From the NCBI GenBank assembly GCA_030429495.1, contig JAUIFH010000003.1, forward strand, positions 372,001-436,000: 64,000 nucleotides of DNA, in the 5' to 3' direction. The notes under the pieces were generated by a model. That model saw nothing but the letters and a program-made list of their open reading frames with translations, searched no databases and was not told where the DNA came from. The stretch comes from Alphaproteobacteria bacterium. Its GTDB lineage: Bacteria > Pseudomonadota > Alphaproteobacteria > Rhodobacterales > Rhodobacteraceae. This document shows, piece by piece, positions 53,924 through 62,242 of this stretch (its first letter is position 1; each line of letters starts with the position of its first letter). The position numbers and the translations under genes are program-made.

Positions 53924-54721
53924 TCAGACCTCATCGCCATGCCCCGCCCTGAGCCCTTCCCGCACCCGGTGCGCGATCTCGATGAACTCTTTCGAATCCC
54001 GGATATCGAGTGGCCGTTCCTTCGGCAGCGGGCTCTCGATCACATCGGTGATCCGTCCCGGACGGGGGCTCATCACGACGATCTTGGTCGAAAGATAGAC
54101 CGCCTCGGGGATCGAATGGGTGACGAACCCGATGGTCTTTTCGGTCCGCGCCCAGAGCTTCAGGACCTCCTCGTTGAGCCGGTCGCGAACGATCTCATCC
54201 AGCGCCCCGAAGGGTTCGTCCATCAGAAGGATATCGGCGTCGAAGGCGAGCGCGCGGGCAATCGAGGCCCGCTGCTGCATCCCGCCCGAGAGCTGCCACG
54301 GGAACTTCTTGCCGAACCCCTCAAGATCGACAAGCGCCAGTACCTTTTCCACACGGCTTACCTGCTCCGCCTTTGAAAACCCCATGATTTCAAGGGGAAG
54401 TCGGATATTTCCCGCAATCGTCCGCCAGGGGTAAAGCCCCGCCGCCTGAAACACATACCCATAGGCCCGCGCCCGCCGCGCTGCGTCCGGGTCCATGCCA
54501 TTGACGGTCAGCGTGCCTTCCGTCGGATGCTCCAAAGCGGCAATGGCGCGCAAGAAGGTGGTCTTGCCACAGCCCGACGGGCCGATGAACGAGACGAAAT
54601 CGCCCTTCTCGACGGTCAGGTTCACATCCTTCAGGGCATGGACCGGGCCGTCATTCGTCTCGAACGTCAGCCCCAGCCCTTTGGCTTCGACGACCGGCGA
54701 TGATACGGCGGTGTCCTTCAC
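53924..54721 (-). CDS. ABC transporter ATP-binding protein (pyrimidine-type uptake)
   Basis: A 265-residue SsuB/TauB-type ATPase. Walker A is GPSGCGKTTFLRAIAAL, signature LSGGMQQRASIARALA, Walker B ILLMDEPFGALDE, then a switch His in IGFVTHSIPEAVYL. It starts 1 base after the dihydropyrimidinase stop and powers the two permeases downstream. The 3' end is followed by a GC-hairpin repeat before the small membrane protein. Confidence 0.92.
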   Translation of the reverse strand: MKDTAVSSPVVEAKGLGLTFETNDGPVHALKDVNLTVEKGDFVSFIGPSGCGKTTFLRAIAALEHPTEGTLTVNGMDPDAARRARAYGYVFQAAGLYPWRTIAGNIRLPLEIMGFSKAEQVSRVEKVLALVDLEGFGKKFPWQLSGGMQQRASIARALAFDADILLMDEPFGALDEIVRDRLNEEVLKLWARTEKTIGFVTHSIPEAVYLSTKIVVMSPRPGRITDVIESPLPKERPLDIRDSKEFIEIAHRVREGLRAGHGDEV

Positions 54722-54722
54722 C

Positions 54723-56177
54723 TCACACCCCGCTCGCCGGAATGCCGGTCCGCTGCACCGGACGGGGCGAGGTCAGTTCCTTCCAGCTCGACAGCGCCTT
54801 GTTGACCGGGTTCCCAGCCTCGCGCCGCACGAACTCGCCATGGCCCTCGCGGGTCTCGACCTTGCCGTCATTCACCGCAACGACCCCGCGCGTCAGCGTG
54901 TAGCGCGGCAAGCCCTTGACCTCGTGGCCCTCGAAGACGTTGTAGTCGATGGCCGATTGCTGGGACTTGGCGCTGATCACCTTGGTCCGCTCCGGGTCCC
55001 AGACCACCAGATCGGCATCCGCCCCCACAAGCACCGCACCTTTTTTAGGATAGCAGTTCAAGATCTTGGCGATGTTTGTTGAGGTGACCGCGACGAACTC
55101 GTTCGGCGTCAGGCGGCCGGTATTCACGCCATGCGTCCAGAGCATCGGCATCCGGTCCTCCAGCCCCCCCGTCCCGTTCGGGATCTTGGTGAAATCGCCC
55201 ACCCCGAACCGCTTCTGGTCGGTGGTGAAGGCGCAATGATCGGTGGCCACGACCGAAAGCGAACCGGACTGAAGCCCGGCCCAGAGGCTGTCCTGATGCT
55301 TCTTGTTGCGGAAGGGCGGCGACATCACCCGGCGGGCGGCGTGGTCCCAGTCCTTGTTGAAATACTCGCTTTCATCCAGCGTCAGGTGCTGGATCAAGGG
55401 CTCGCCCCAGACGCGCTTGCCCTGCATCCGCGCGCGCCGAATGGCCTCATGGGCGTCCTCGCAAGAGGTATGCACCACATAAAGCGGCACGCCCGCCATA
55501 TCGGCGATCATGATCGCGCGGTTCGTGGCCTCGCCCTCGACCTGCGGGGGGCGCGAATAGGCATGCGCCTCGGGCCCCACATTGCCGTCGGCCAGCAGTT
55601 TCGCCGACAGTTCCGCGACCACATCGCCATTCTCGGCATGGACCAGCGCAATGCCGCCCAGTTCGCCAAGACGCTTGAAGGAGGCATACATCTCATCGTC
55701 ATTGACCATGAGCGCGCCCTTATAGGCCATGAAATGCTTGAAGGTGGTGATGCCTTCCTTCTCGATCACCGTCTTCATCTCGTCAAAGACCTGCTCGCCC
55801 CACCAGGTCACGGCCATGTGGTAGGAATAATCGCAATTTGCCCGGCCCGATTTGTTGTGCCACATCTTCTTGGCGTCGATCAGCCCCTGCCCCTGCCCCG
55901 GCAGGACGAAATCGACGACCATCGTCGTGCCACCCGCCAGCGCCGCGCGGGTGCCGGACTCAAAGTCGTCCGAGGAATAGGTACCCATGAAGGGCATTTC
56001 CAGATGCGTATGCGGGTCGATCCCGCCCGGCATGACATAGCAGCCGGTGGCGTCCAGTTCCTTGTCACCCTTCAGGCTTTCCCCGATCTGGGCGATCCTG
56101 CCGCCCTCGATCAGCACATCCGCCTTGTAGGTGAGATCGGCGGTGACGATGGTGCCGTTCTTGATGACTGTGGTCAT
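54723..56177 (-). CDS. hydA: Dihydropyrimidinase (D-hydantoinase)
   Basis: A 484-residue zinc amidohydrolase that opens dihydrouracil or dihydrothymine to the N-carbamoyl beta-amino acid, step two of the reductive pathway. It shows VMPGGIDPHTHLEMPFMG (metal histidines), FKHFMAYKGALMVND (carboxylated Lys), LVHAENGD, YVVHTSCEDAHEAI and VATDHCAFTTDQK. The start at 56177 (MTTVIKNGTIVTA) is the family start. The transporter ATPase follows; a 108-aa AT-rich gene precedes it. Confidence 0.95.
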   Translation of the reverse strand: MTTVIKNGTIVTADLTYKADVLIEGGRIAQIGESLKGDKELDATGCYVMPGGIDPHTHLEMPFMGTYSSDDFESGTRAALAGGTTMVVDFVLPGQGQGLIDAKKMWHNKSGRANCDYSYHMAVTWWGEQVFDEMKTVIEKEGITTFKHFMAYKGALMVNDDEMYASFKRLGELGGIALVHAENGDVVAELSAKLLADGNVGPEAHAYSRPPQVEGEATNRAIMIADMAGVPLYVVHTSCEDAHEAIRRARMQGKRVWGEPLIQHLTLDESEYFNKDWDHAARRVMSPPFRNKKHQDSLWAGLQSGSLSVVATDHCAFTTDQKRFGVGDFTKIPNGTGGLEDRMPMLWTHGVNTGRLTPNEFVAVTSTNIAKILNCYPKKGAVLVGADADLVVWDPERTKVISAKSQQSAIDYNVFEGHEVKGLPRYTLTRGVVAVNDGKVETREGHGEFVRREAGNPVNKALSSWKELTSPRPVQRTGIPASGV

Positions 56178-56190
56178 GGGTCGAAACTCC

Positions 56191-56517
56191 CTAATATCCA
56201 AATACCTCGTAGTGCGTACCCGGCTCATCCCAATCCAAGAGGAATGGCAGAGCACCCTTCTTTGAGCGCGTGATTGGGTAACTAAGAATGATCGTGACGC
56301 CTTCGGTCTTCTTGCTCTTCAGAAAATCGACCCATTCCGATGCTTCATGTAACGGATGCCAACGATTTTTGTATCTTACACAACGGGTCGCCCTGAGCCT
56401 GATCTCGCTGGTGGAATGATGCACTACCCGTTGAATGCGATTTGCAGTTAACCAAATTCCTTTCTTCTCTACTAAACAAATATATTCTCCGCGATCTTTA
56501 TGAGTTTGCCACTTCAC
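56191..56517 (-). CDS. AT-rich small gene of unknown function inside the pyrimidine operon
   Basis: From a GTG at 56517 (site ggaggtcgtggg upstream), 108 residues: VKWQTHKDRGEYICLVEKKG, IWLTANRIQRVVHHSTSEIR, then VDFLKSKKTEGVTIILSYPI and a C-terminus THYEVFGY. It is rich in Lys, Ile and Tyr codons and clearly less GC-rich than its neighbours. The start overlaps the stop of the amidohydrolase gene (GTGA), so it is translationally coupled. I do not recognise a domain. Its composition suggests recent acquisition. Confidence 0.7.
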   Translation of the reverse strand: MKWQTHKDRGEYICLVEKKGIWLTANRIQRVVHHSTSEIRLRATRCVRYKNRWHPLHEASEWVDFLKSKKTEGVTIILSYPITRSKKGALPFLLDWDEPGTHYEVFGY

Positions 56518-57764
56518 CCCACGACCTCCGCCGTCTCCAGCACCGCGTGCAAGAGCACATCCGTCCCCGCTGCCGCCCATTCCGGGCTGATCTCCTCGGC
56601 CTCGTTGTGGCTCAGCCCATCGACGCAGGGGCACATGATCATCGCGGTGGGCGCGACGTCGTTGATCCAGCAGGCGTCGTGGCCCGCGCCCGAGACGATG
56701 TCCATGTGGGAATAGCCCAGCCGTTCGGCCGCAGAACGCACGGCATTCACACACCCCTCGTTGAAGGCGGGCGGGTCGAACTGGCCGACGATCTTGGCAT
56801 CAAAACCCACGCCGATACCCTCGCAAAGCTTCGGCGCACGCTCCATGAACTCAGCCACCATCGCGTTCAGCTTGGGCAGGATGTGGGTGCGCATGTCGAC
56901 GGTGAAGACGACGCGGCCGGGGATGATGTTGCGGCTGTTCGGATAGACGTCGATATGGCCGATGGCGCCCACGGCGTTCGGTTGGTTCTTCATCGCGATC
57001 TCGTGCACCAGTTCGGTGATAAGGGCGAGGCCGCGGCCTGCATTCCTGCGCATCGGCATCGGCGTCGATCCGGTGTGGCTTTCCTTGCCCGTCACCGTGC
57101 ATTCGACCCAGCGGAGGCCCTGCCCGTGGGTGACGACGCCGATATCCTTGCCCTCGGCCTCAAGGATCGGGCCCTGTTCGATGTGGAGTTCGAAAAGCGC
57201 ATGCATCTTGCGGTCGCCGACCGTTTCCTCGCCCACCCAGCCGATGCGCTTCAGCTCATCGCCGAATTTCTTACCGTCGTGATCCTCGCGGTCATAGGCG
57301 AAGTCCTGCGTGTGTTTCCCCGCGAAGACCCCGCTCGCGAGCATGGCGGGGGCGAAGCGGGTCCCCTCCTCATTGGTCCAGTTCACCACGACGATCGGAT
57401 GCTTGGTCTTGATGCCAAGGTCGTTCATCGTGCGCACCGCTTCCAGCGCGCCCAAGACGCCCAGAACGCCATCATATTTGCCGCCCGTCGGCTGGGTGTC
57501 GAGGTGGCTGCCCATATAGACCGGCAGCGCATCGGGGTCCTCACCCGCCCGCGTGGCGAACATGTTGCCCATCGTGTCGACGCCCATGGTCATCCCGGCG
57601 GCCTCGCACCACCGCTTGAACAGGTGCCGCCCCTCGCTGTCGGCGTCGGTCAGCGTCTGGCGGTTGTTGCCGCCCGCCACGCCGGGGCCGATCTTGGCCA
57701 TCTCCATCAGGCTGTCCCAAAGGCGCGCGGGGTCGATCCTGAGATTCTCTCCGGGTGCGGGCAT
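56514..57764 (-). CDS. N-carbamoyl-beta-alanine amidohydrolase (Zn-dependent hydrolase)
   Basis: A 416-residue M20-family amidase, step three of reductive pyrimidine breakdown: N-carbamoyl-beta-alanine to beta-alanine, CO2 and ammonia. It shows MGSHLDTQPTGGKYDGVLGV (metal His/Asp), WTNEEGTRFAPAML (metal and catalytic Glu), ELHIEQGPILE and SGAGHDACWINDVAPTAMI. It is the first gene of the minus-strand unit running into hydA and the transporter. RutR-like operators lie just upstream. Confidence 0.93.
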   Translation of the reverse strand: MPAPGENLRIDPARLWDSLMEMAKIGPGVAGGNNRQTLTDADSEGRHLFKRWCEAAGMTMGVDTMGNMFATRAGEDPDALPVYMGSHLDTQPTGGKYDGVLGVLGALEAVRTMNDLGIKTKHPIVVVNWTNEEGTRFAPAMLASGVFAGKHTQDFAYDREDHDGKKFGDELKRIGWVGEETVGDRKMHALFELHIEQGPILEAEGKDIGVVTHGQGLRWVECTVTGKESHTGSTPMPMRRNAGRGLALITELVHEIAMKNQPNAVGAIGHIDVYPNSRNIIPGRVVFTVDMRTHILPKLNAMVAEFMERAPKLCEGIGVGFDAKIVGQFDPPAFNEGCVNAVRSAAERLGYSHMDIVSGAGHDACWINDVAPTAMIMCPCVDGLSHNEAEEISPEWAAAGTDVLLHAVLETAEVVG

Positions 57765-57821
57765 CTTGTCCTCCTGTCGGTCTCGTCCGGGGTCTTGATG
57801 CCCCTTGCGGCGACTCGTTTT

Positions 57822-57837
57822 CTGACCGTATGGTCAA
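57822..57837. promoter_or_regulatory. RutR-like operator 1
   Basis: CTGACCGTATGGTCAA, with arms TGACC/GGTCA separated by 4 bp, matches the TTGACCANNTGGTCAA consensus remembered for E. coli RutR at most positions. It lies in the divergent gap between the amidohydrolase and the first TetR gene. Confidence 0.65.
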
Positions 57838-57853
57838 GATCACGCTACACAAC

Positions 57854-57869
57854 CTGACCAACCGGTCAA
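57854..57869. promoter_or_regulatory. RutR-like operator 2
   Basis: CTGACCAACCGGTCAA, with the same arms and spacing as operator 1, centred 32 bp from it (about three helical turns). It sits 15 bp before the TetR start codon, consistent with autoregulation and cooperative binding. Confidence 0.65.
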
Positions 57870-57884
57870 CGAAAAACTGGGAAC

Positions 57885-58517
57885 ATGACCGCGCCAGAAC
57901 GCATATCCAAGCGAAACGCGATCCGGCAGGAAATGGAAGCCCGGATCCTGAGCGCCGCGGAGAAGGTCTTTGCCGAGGCCGGCTTCGGTGGGGCGACGAT
58001 GCAGTTGATCGCCGACATGGCCGGACTGCCCAAGGCCAACCTGCACTACTACTTCGCGACGAAGGAGGAGCTTTACCGCAAGGTCGTCCGACAGATCTTC
58101 GAGATCTGGCTGCATGCGGCCGACAGCTTCGACAACGCGCCGGGACCGGTCGAGGGGATCGGCGCCTATATCGATGCGAAGATGGATATCTCGCGCCGCC
58201 ACCCGTTCGGATCGAAGGTCTGGGCGAGCGAGGTCATGCACGGCGCGCCGGTGATCCAGGACTATCTGGAGACCACGCTGCGCGAATGGACATCCGGGCG
58301 CGCCGCGCTGATCCAGCGCTGGATCGACGAAGGCAAGATGGCGCCCATCGACCCAAGGCACCTGCTCTACATGCTCTGGGCGACGACGCAGCACTACGCG
58401 GATTTCGGCCACCAGATCGAGACTCTGAACGGCGGCAGGGCGCTGTCGGACCGCCAGTGGAAGGCGGCGAAGGACAGCGTGAAAGCGATCATCCTCAAGG
58501 GGATCGGCGCGATCTGA
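57885..58517 (+). CDS. TetR family regulator, RutR-like (paralog 1)
   Basis: A 210-residue TetR repressor. The helix-turn-helix is TMQLIADMAGLPKANLHYYF. The ligand-domain segments WASEVMHGAPVIQDYLE and HLLYMLWATTQHYADFGHQI are of the RutR C-terminal type, which binds uracil or thymine in E. coli. It is divergent from the N-carbamoyl-beta-alanine amidohydrolase gene, with two TGACC palindromes in between. Control of pyrimidine genes is inferred. Confidence 0.9.
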   Translation: MTAPERISKRNAIRQEMEARILSAAEKVFAEAGFGGATMQLIADMAGLPKANLHYYFATKEELYRKVVRQIFEIWLHAADSFDNAPGPVEGIGAYIDAKMDISRRHPFGSKVWASEVMHGAPVIQDYLETTLREWTSGRAALIQRWIDEGKMAPIDPRHLLYMLWATTQHYADFGHQIETLNGGRALSDRQWKAAKDSVKAIILKGIGAI

Positions 58518-58614
58518 CGCCACGCGACACCAGAATCTCCGAACAGACAGATTGACCGGGGCGTCATCCCGGCCAATTGTTGGGATACAAACAACAGGGA
58601 CAGGCTGGGACCAG

Positions 58615-59544
58615 ATGATGGCGTTTCGCCCGAGCGAGATTCAGGTTTTCTTCGGTTCGCGCGCCAGGTTTCTTTACGAACTGATCAGCTGGCACCTGAG
58701 GAATGCGACCGACCTCAGGTTCATGAACTACGGCTACGCCTTCGACGAGGGGGAACCGCAACCGGTCCTGCGCGCCGAGGATGAACCCGAGCGCTATTGC
58801 GCGCAGCTCTACCATGTCGTCGCGAGCCAGGCGGACCTTGCCGGCAAGCGGGTGCTCGACATCGGGTCGGGGCGCGGCGGCGGCGCGTCCTATGTGCACC
58901 GCTACCTCGGGACGCGGCAGATGGTCGGTTGCGACCTCGCCCAGCAGGCCGTCGGCTTCTGCCGGCGGGTCCATGGCGGGATCGACGGGCTGAGCTTCCG
59001 CCAGGGCAACGCGATGGACATGCCCTTCGCGGATGGCGAATTCGACGCAGTCATCAACGTGGAAAGCTCTCACTGCTATCCCGACCGGCAGGCCTTCCTG
59101 AAAGAGGTCTTCCGGGTCCTGAAACCGGGAGGGAGCTTTCTTTACACGGACTTCACACCGCCGCGCGAGCCGCCCGGCCGCGCGCATGAGCGGGCGCTTT
59201 CGGGCCTGAACGAAGCCGGCTTCGCCGACATCCGCTCGACCGACATCACCCAGAACATCGTCTGCGGCCTCGAACGCGACACCGAGCGGCGGACCAAGGA
59301 GATCGACCGCCGTTTCCCGCGCGGGACGCGGAGGGCCGTGCGGCTCTGGGCGGGCGTGCCGGGGTCGTGGATCTACCGCGACTTCGCCGAGGGGCGGCGT
59401 ATCTACATGATGTATTGGGCGACACGGCCGGCTTCCGCCCAGCCCGCTGTCGCCGCCGATCACTTCAGTTCAACCTCGACGAAGCACATGGAACCGGAGC
59501 CGGCGTTGACGACGTTGTGTTCCACACCGGCCGCGCGGCGATAG
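58615..59544 (+). CDS. Class I SAM-dependent methyltransferase
   Basis: A methyltransferase of about 309 residues. The N-terminal part has FLYELISWHLRNATDLRFMN and MNYGYAFDEG. Motif I is KRVLDIGSGRGGGASYVHRY, motif II-like DGEFDAVINVESSHCYPD and motif III VFRVLKPGGSFLYTDF. The layout resembles sterol/phthiotriol-type methyltransferases; the substrate is unknown. ATGs at 58615 and 58618 are equally good. The last 28 codons overlap the convergent cupin gene. Confidence 0.83.
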   Translation: MMAFRPSEIQVFFGSRARFLYELISWHLRNATDLRFMNYGYAFDEGEPQPVLRAEDEPERYCAQLYHVVASQADLAGKRVLDIGSGRGGGASYVHRYLGTRQMVGCDLAQQAVGFCRRVHGGIDGLSFRQGNAMDMPFADGEFDAVINVESSHCYPDRQAFLKEVFRVLKPGGSFLYTDFTPPREPPGRAHERALSGLNEAGFADIRSTDITQNIVCGLERDTERRTKEIDRRFPRGTRRAVRLWAGVPGSWIYRDFAEGRRIYMMYWATRPASAQPAVAADHFSSTSTKHMEPEPALTTLCSTPAARR

Positions 59545-59747
59545 GCGGTGCCGGCGGGAACGGTGACCTCCCGCGTTCCGCCGCCCGGCTCTTCCAGCAG
59601 CATCCGGCAGTCGGTGACCGCCGTGATGACATAGTCGAACCCGTGCCTGTGCCAGCCGGTCTCTTCTCCCGGCGCGAAGTCGAACCGGGTGACGCGGACA
59701 CGATCGTCGTCGATCATCATTGTCGCGGTGCAGGCGGGCCGTTGCAT
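59460..59747 (-). CDS. Cupin domain protein
   Basis: A 95-residue single-domain cupin. The first motif is DFAPGEETGWHRHGFDYVIT (metal-type histidines) and the second region is VPAGTAYRRAAGVEHNVVN. Function is unknown; small cupins of this kind include sugar isomerases and regulatory binding domains. It is divergent from the second TetR gene, with a TTTGACC-type palindrome (59783-59800) between, so it may belong to that regulator's targets. Confidence 0.87.
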   Translation of the reverse strand: MQRPACTATMMIDDDRVRVTRFDFAPGEETGWHRHGFDYVITAVTDCRMLLEEPGGGTREVTVPAGTAYRRAAGVEHNVVNAGSGSMCFVEVELK

Positions 59748-59782
59748 GTCCTTGTTCCTTCGCGGCGCGGGTGGAATTGCCG

Positions 59783-59800
59783 TTTGACCTTTCGATCAAA
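59783..59800. promoter_or_regulatory. RutR-like palindrome upstream of cupin and TetR 2
   Basis: TTTGACCTTTCGATCAAA has TTTGA/TCAAA arms around a less symmetric centre. It resembles half of the TTGACCA-type RutR site and lies in the divergent gap between the cupin and the second RutR-like gene. Confidence 0.5.
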
Positions 59801-59833
59801 TCCACGCTAGCAGAATAAGGGACGGCAAGGGAG

Positions 59834-60466
59834 ATGGATCGCGTGGCGAACGGACAGGCAGAGGACCGCCCGCTGACACGGATTCAGCAGAAGAACCGCC
59901 AGACGATCCTCGACGCGGCGTTAGAAGTGTTTTCGCAAAACGGTTTCCGGGGCTCGACACTGGACCAGATCGCCGAGGTGGCGGGCCTCTCGAAGCCGAA
60001 CCTGCTCTACTACTTCCCCTCCAAGGACGCGATCCACGCGCAGTTGATGGCGACCCTTCTCGACACCTGGCTCCATCCGCTGCGCGCGCTCGACGCGGAT
60101 GGCGATCCGGTCGCGGAGATCATGGCCTATCTTCGCCGCAAGCTGGAGCTCAGCCGCGACTTTCCACGCGAAAGCCGGCTTTTCGCGAACGAAATCCTGC
60201 AGGGCGCGCCCCGGATGAAGGCGGCGCTGGAGGGGGAGTTGAGGACGCTCGTCGACGAGAAGGCGGCTGTCCTTCGCGCCTGGGCGGCAGCCGGGAAGAT
60301 CGCCGACCTGCCGCCGCACCACCTTATCTTCTCGATCTGGGCGCTGACCCAGCACTATGCCGATTTCGAAGTGCAGGTCCGCGCCGTTCTGGGGGAAGAC
60401 CACGATCCCTACGCCGAGGCGCAGGGTTTCCTCGACACGCTTTTCCGCAAGCTGCTCGCCCCCTGA
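59834..60466 (+). CDS. rutR: TetR family regulator, RutR-like (paralog 2)
   Basis: A 210-residue TetR repressor. The helix-turn-helix is TLDQIAEVAGLSKPNLLYYF. LRRKLELSRDFPRESRLFAN and HLIFSIWALTQHYADFEVQV match E. coli RutR more closely than paralog 1 does (comparison from memory). RutR senses uracil/thymine and represses pyrimidine catabolism. It lies between the two catabolic gene groups, with a TTTGACC-type palindrome just upstream. Confidence 0.88.
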   Translation: MDRVANGQAEDRPLTRIQQKNRQTILDAALEVFSQNGFRGSTLDQIAEVAGLSKPNLLYYFPSKDAIHAQLMATLLDTWLHPLRALDADGDPVAEIMAYLRRKLELSRDFPRESRLFANEILQGAPRMKAALEGELRTLVDEKAAVLRAWAAAGKIADLPPHHLIFSIWALTQHYADFEVQVRAVLGEDHDPYAEAQGFLDTLFRKLLAP

Positions 60467-60470
60467 AACC

Positions 60471-60839
60471 TCACCCGGCCGGTTTCAGCGGATAGCGGTC
60501 GCCCTTTTCGTCGATGAGAAGCACCCTGTCGCCGTTGCGGACATACAAGTCGCACCGCGACCAGCCGTTCAGGTAATCGACGCAGACGGACCCGTCCTCC
60601 TCGATCCGGTAGCGACCCTCGGCCCTGTCGCCACCATCGTAGATATACGCATAGGCGCCGTTATCCCCGTATTCCGACTGTCCGCCGTCGTAGAAGCGCA
60701 CCTCGTTCTCGGCGAGGTAGGCCGCGATCTCGGTGGCGGAGAACGTCACATCGCCCGGTTTCATCGCCCAGCCTTCCGCATGGGCGGGCGGGCCAAGCGT
60801 CAGGGCGATGAGGATGGCTGAGCGGCGCAGCATGGGCAT
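60471..60839 (-). CDS. Secreted hypothetical protein
   Basis: A 122-residue protein with a signal peptide (MPMLRRSAILIALTLGPPAHA). The mature part is rich in Tyr, Asp and Gly (YDGGQSEYGDNGAYAYIYDG) with two cysteines (GSVCVDYLNGWSRCDLY) in a probable small beta-barrel. I do not recognise the family; proteins of this size with a VCVDY...GWSRCD pattern recur in Rhodobacteraceae. An ATG at 60833 is also possible. It is convergent with rutR. Confidence 0.72.
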   Translation of the reverse strand: MPMLRRSAILIALTLGPPAHAEGWAMKPGDVTFSATEIAAYLAENEVRFYDGGQSEYGDNGAYAYIYDGGDRAEGRYRIEEDGSVCVDYLNGWSRCDLYVRNGDRVLLIDEKGDRYPLKPAG

Positions 60840-60922
60840 GTCCTTTCCCGGCCGGAGGGAGAAACCGGCCGGGAAAGGGGAACACGGGCAGAAGCGGCCC
60901 GTCAAAACACCATCCGGTGAAG

Positions 60923-62221
60923 TTATTCGGCGGCCTGCGCCATCGGGTTATTGGGGTGCGTCGTCCAGTTTGCGTAGTCGCCGACCTTCTTGCCGGTGCG
61001 CGGGTCCACCTCACCCTTCTGAAGCTGGCGCATGGTAATGCAGTTCTCGACCGGGCAGACGTCGATGCAGAGGTTGCAGGCCACGCATTCCTCGTCCTTC
61101 ACGCTGAAGGTGCGGTCCTCCGACATCGCGATGGCCTGATGGCTTGTATCCTCGCAGGCGGCAAAGCAACGGCCGCACTTGATGCAGAGATCCTGATCGA
61201 TCTCGGCCTTGGTCACGTAGTTGAGGTTCAGGTACTGCCAATCGGTCACGTTCGGCACCGCGCGACCGACAAGATCGTCAACGGACATGCGGTGTTCGTC
61301 GAGATATTGTGACAGGCCCGACATCATCTCCTGCACGACCTTGAACCCGTAGGTCATGGCCGCCGTGCAGACCTGCACGGTGCCGCAGCCCAAGGCCATG
61401 AACTCAGCCGCGTCGCGCCAGGTCGTGACCCCACCGATGCCGGAGATAGGCAGGCCGTGGGTTTCCGGGTTCCGGGCGATTTCCGACACCATCGAAAGCG
61501 CAATGGGCTTCACCGCCGGACCGCAATAGCCACCGTGAGCGCCCTTGCCGTCGATGGACGGCTCCGGGCTGAAGCTGTCGAGGTTGACGGAAGTGATGGA
61601 GTTGATCGTGTTGATGAGGCTGACGGCATCCGCGCCGCCGCGCTTCGCTGCCTCGGCGGGCTTCCTCACATCGGTGATGTTGGGGGTGAGCTTGACGATG
61701 CAGGGCATGCGGCTGTGCTGCTTCACCCAGCGCGTCACCATCTCGATATATTCCGGTACCTGCCCCACGGCCGATCCCATGCCGCGCTCGCTCATCCCGT
61801 GCGGGCAGCCGAAGTTCAGTTCCACACCGTCGGCCTCGGTATCCTCGATCGCCTTGAGGATCGCCTTCCAGCTTTCCTCGTCGCAGGGCACCATCAGAGA
61901 GATGACCAGCGCGCGATCCTTGTAGTCGCGCTTCACGGACTTGATCTCGCGCAGGTTCACCTCCAGCGGCCGGTCGGTGATCAGTTCGATGTTGTTCAGG
62001 CCCAGAAGCCGCCGGTCCGCGCCCCAGATCGCGCCGTAGCGCGGGCCGTTGACGTTGACGACCGGCGGCCCTTCGGAGCCTAGCGTCTTCCACACGACCC
62101 CGCCCCACCCGGCCTCGAAGGCGCGGCGGACGTTGTATTCCTTGTCCGTCGGCGGCGCCGAGGCCAGCCAGAACGGGTTGGGGGACTTGATCCCGATGAA
62201 GTTCGTTGTCAGATCGGCCAT
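60923..62221 (-). CDS. preA: NAD-dependent dihydropyrimidine dehydrogenase subunit PreA
   Basis: A 432-residue subunit reducing uracil or thymine to the dihydropyrimidine, step one of the pathway. An FMN barrel of the dihydroorotate dehydrogenase type (VKLTPNITDVRKPAEAAKRG, LPISGIGGVTTWRDAAEFM) is followed by a C-terminal ferredoxin domain with two 4Fe-4S motifs (CIKCGRCFAAC, CVACNLCIDVCPVENC). In the pyrimidine loop GMSERGMGSAVGQ, Val replaces the catalytic Cys of mammalian enzymes. PreT is the electron-input partner. Confidence 0.94.
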   Translation of the reverse strand: MADLTTNFIGIKSPNPFWLASAPPTDKEYNVRRAFEAGWGGVVWKTLGSEGPPVVNVNGPRYGAIWGADRRLLGLNNIELITDRPLEVNLREIKSVKRDYKDRALVISLMVPCDEESWKAILKAIEDTEADGVELNFGCPHGMSERGMGSAVGQVPEYIEMVTRWVKQHSRMPCIVKLTPNITDVRKPAEAAKRGGADAVSLINTINSITSVNLDSFSPEPSIDGKGAHGGYCGPAVKPIALSMVSEIARNPETHGLPISGIGGVTTWRDAAEFMALGCGTVQVCTAAMTYGFKVVQEMMSGLSQYLDEHRMSVDDLVGRAVPNVTDWQYLNLNYVTKAEIDQDLCIKCGRCFAACEDTSHQAIAMSEDRTFSVKDEECVACNLCIDVCPVENCITMRQLQKGEVDPRTGKKVGDYANWTTHPNNPMAQAAE

Positions 62222-62242
62222 CTCGCTCTCCCTGTCGCGCGA

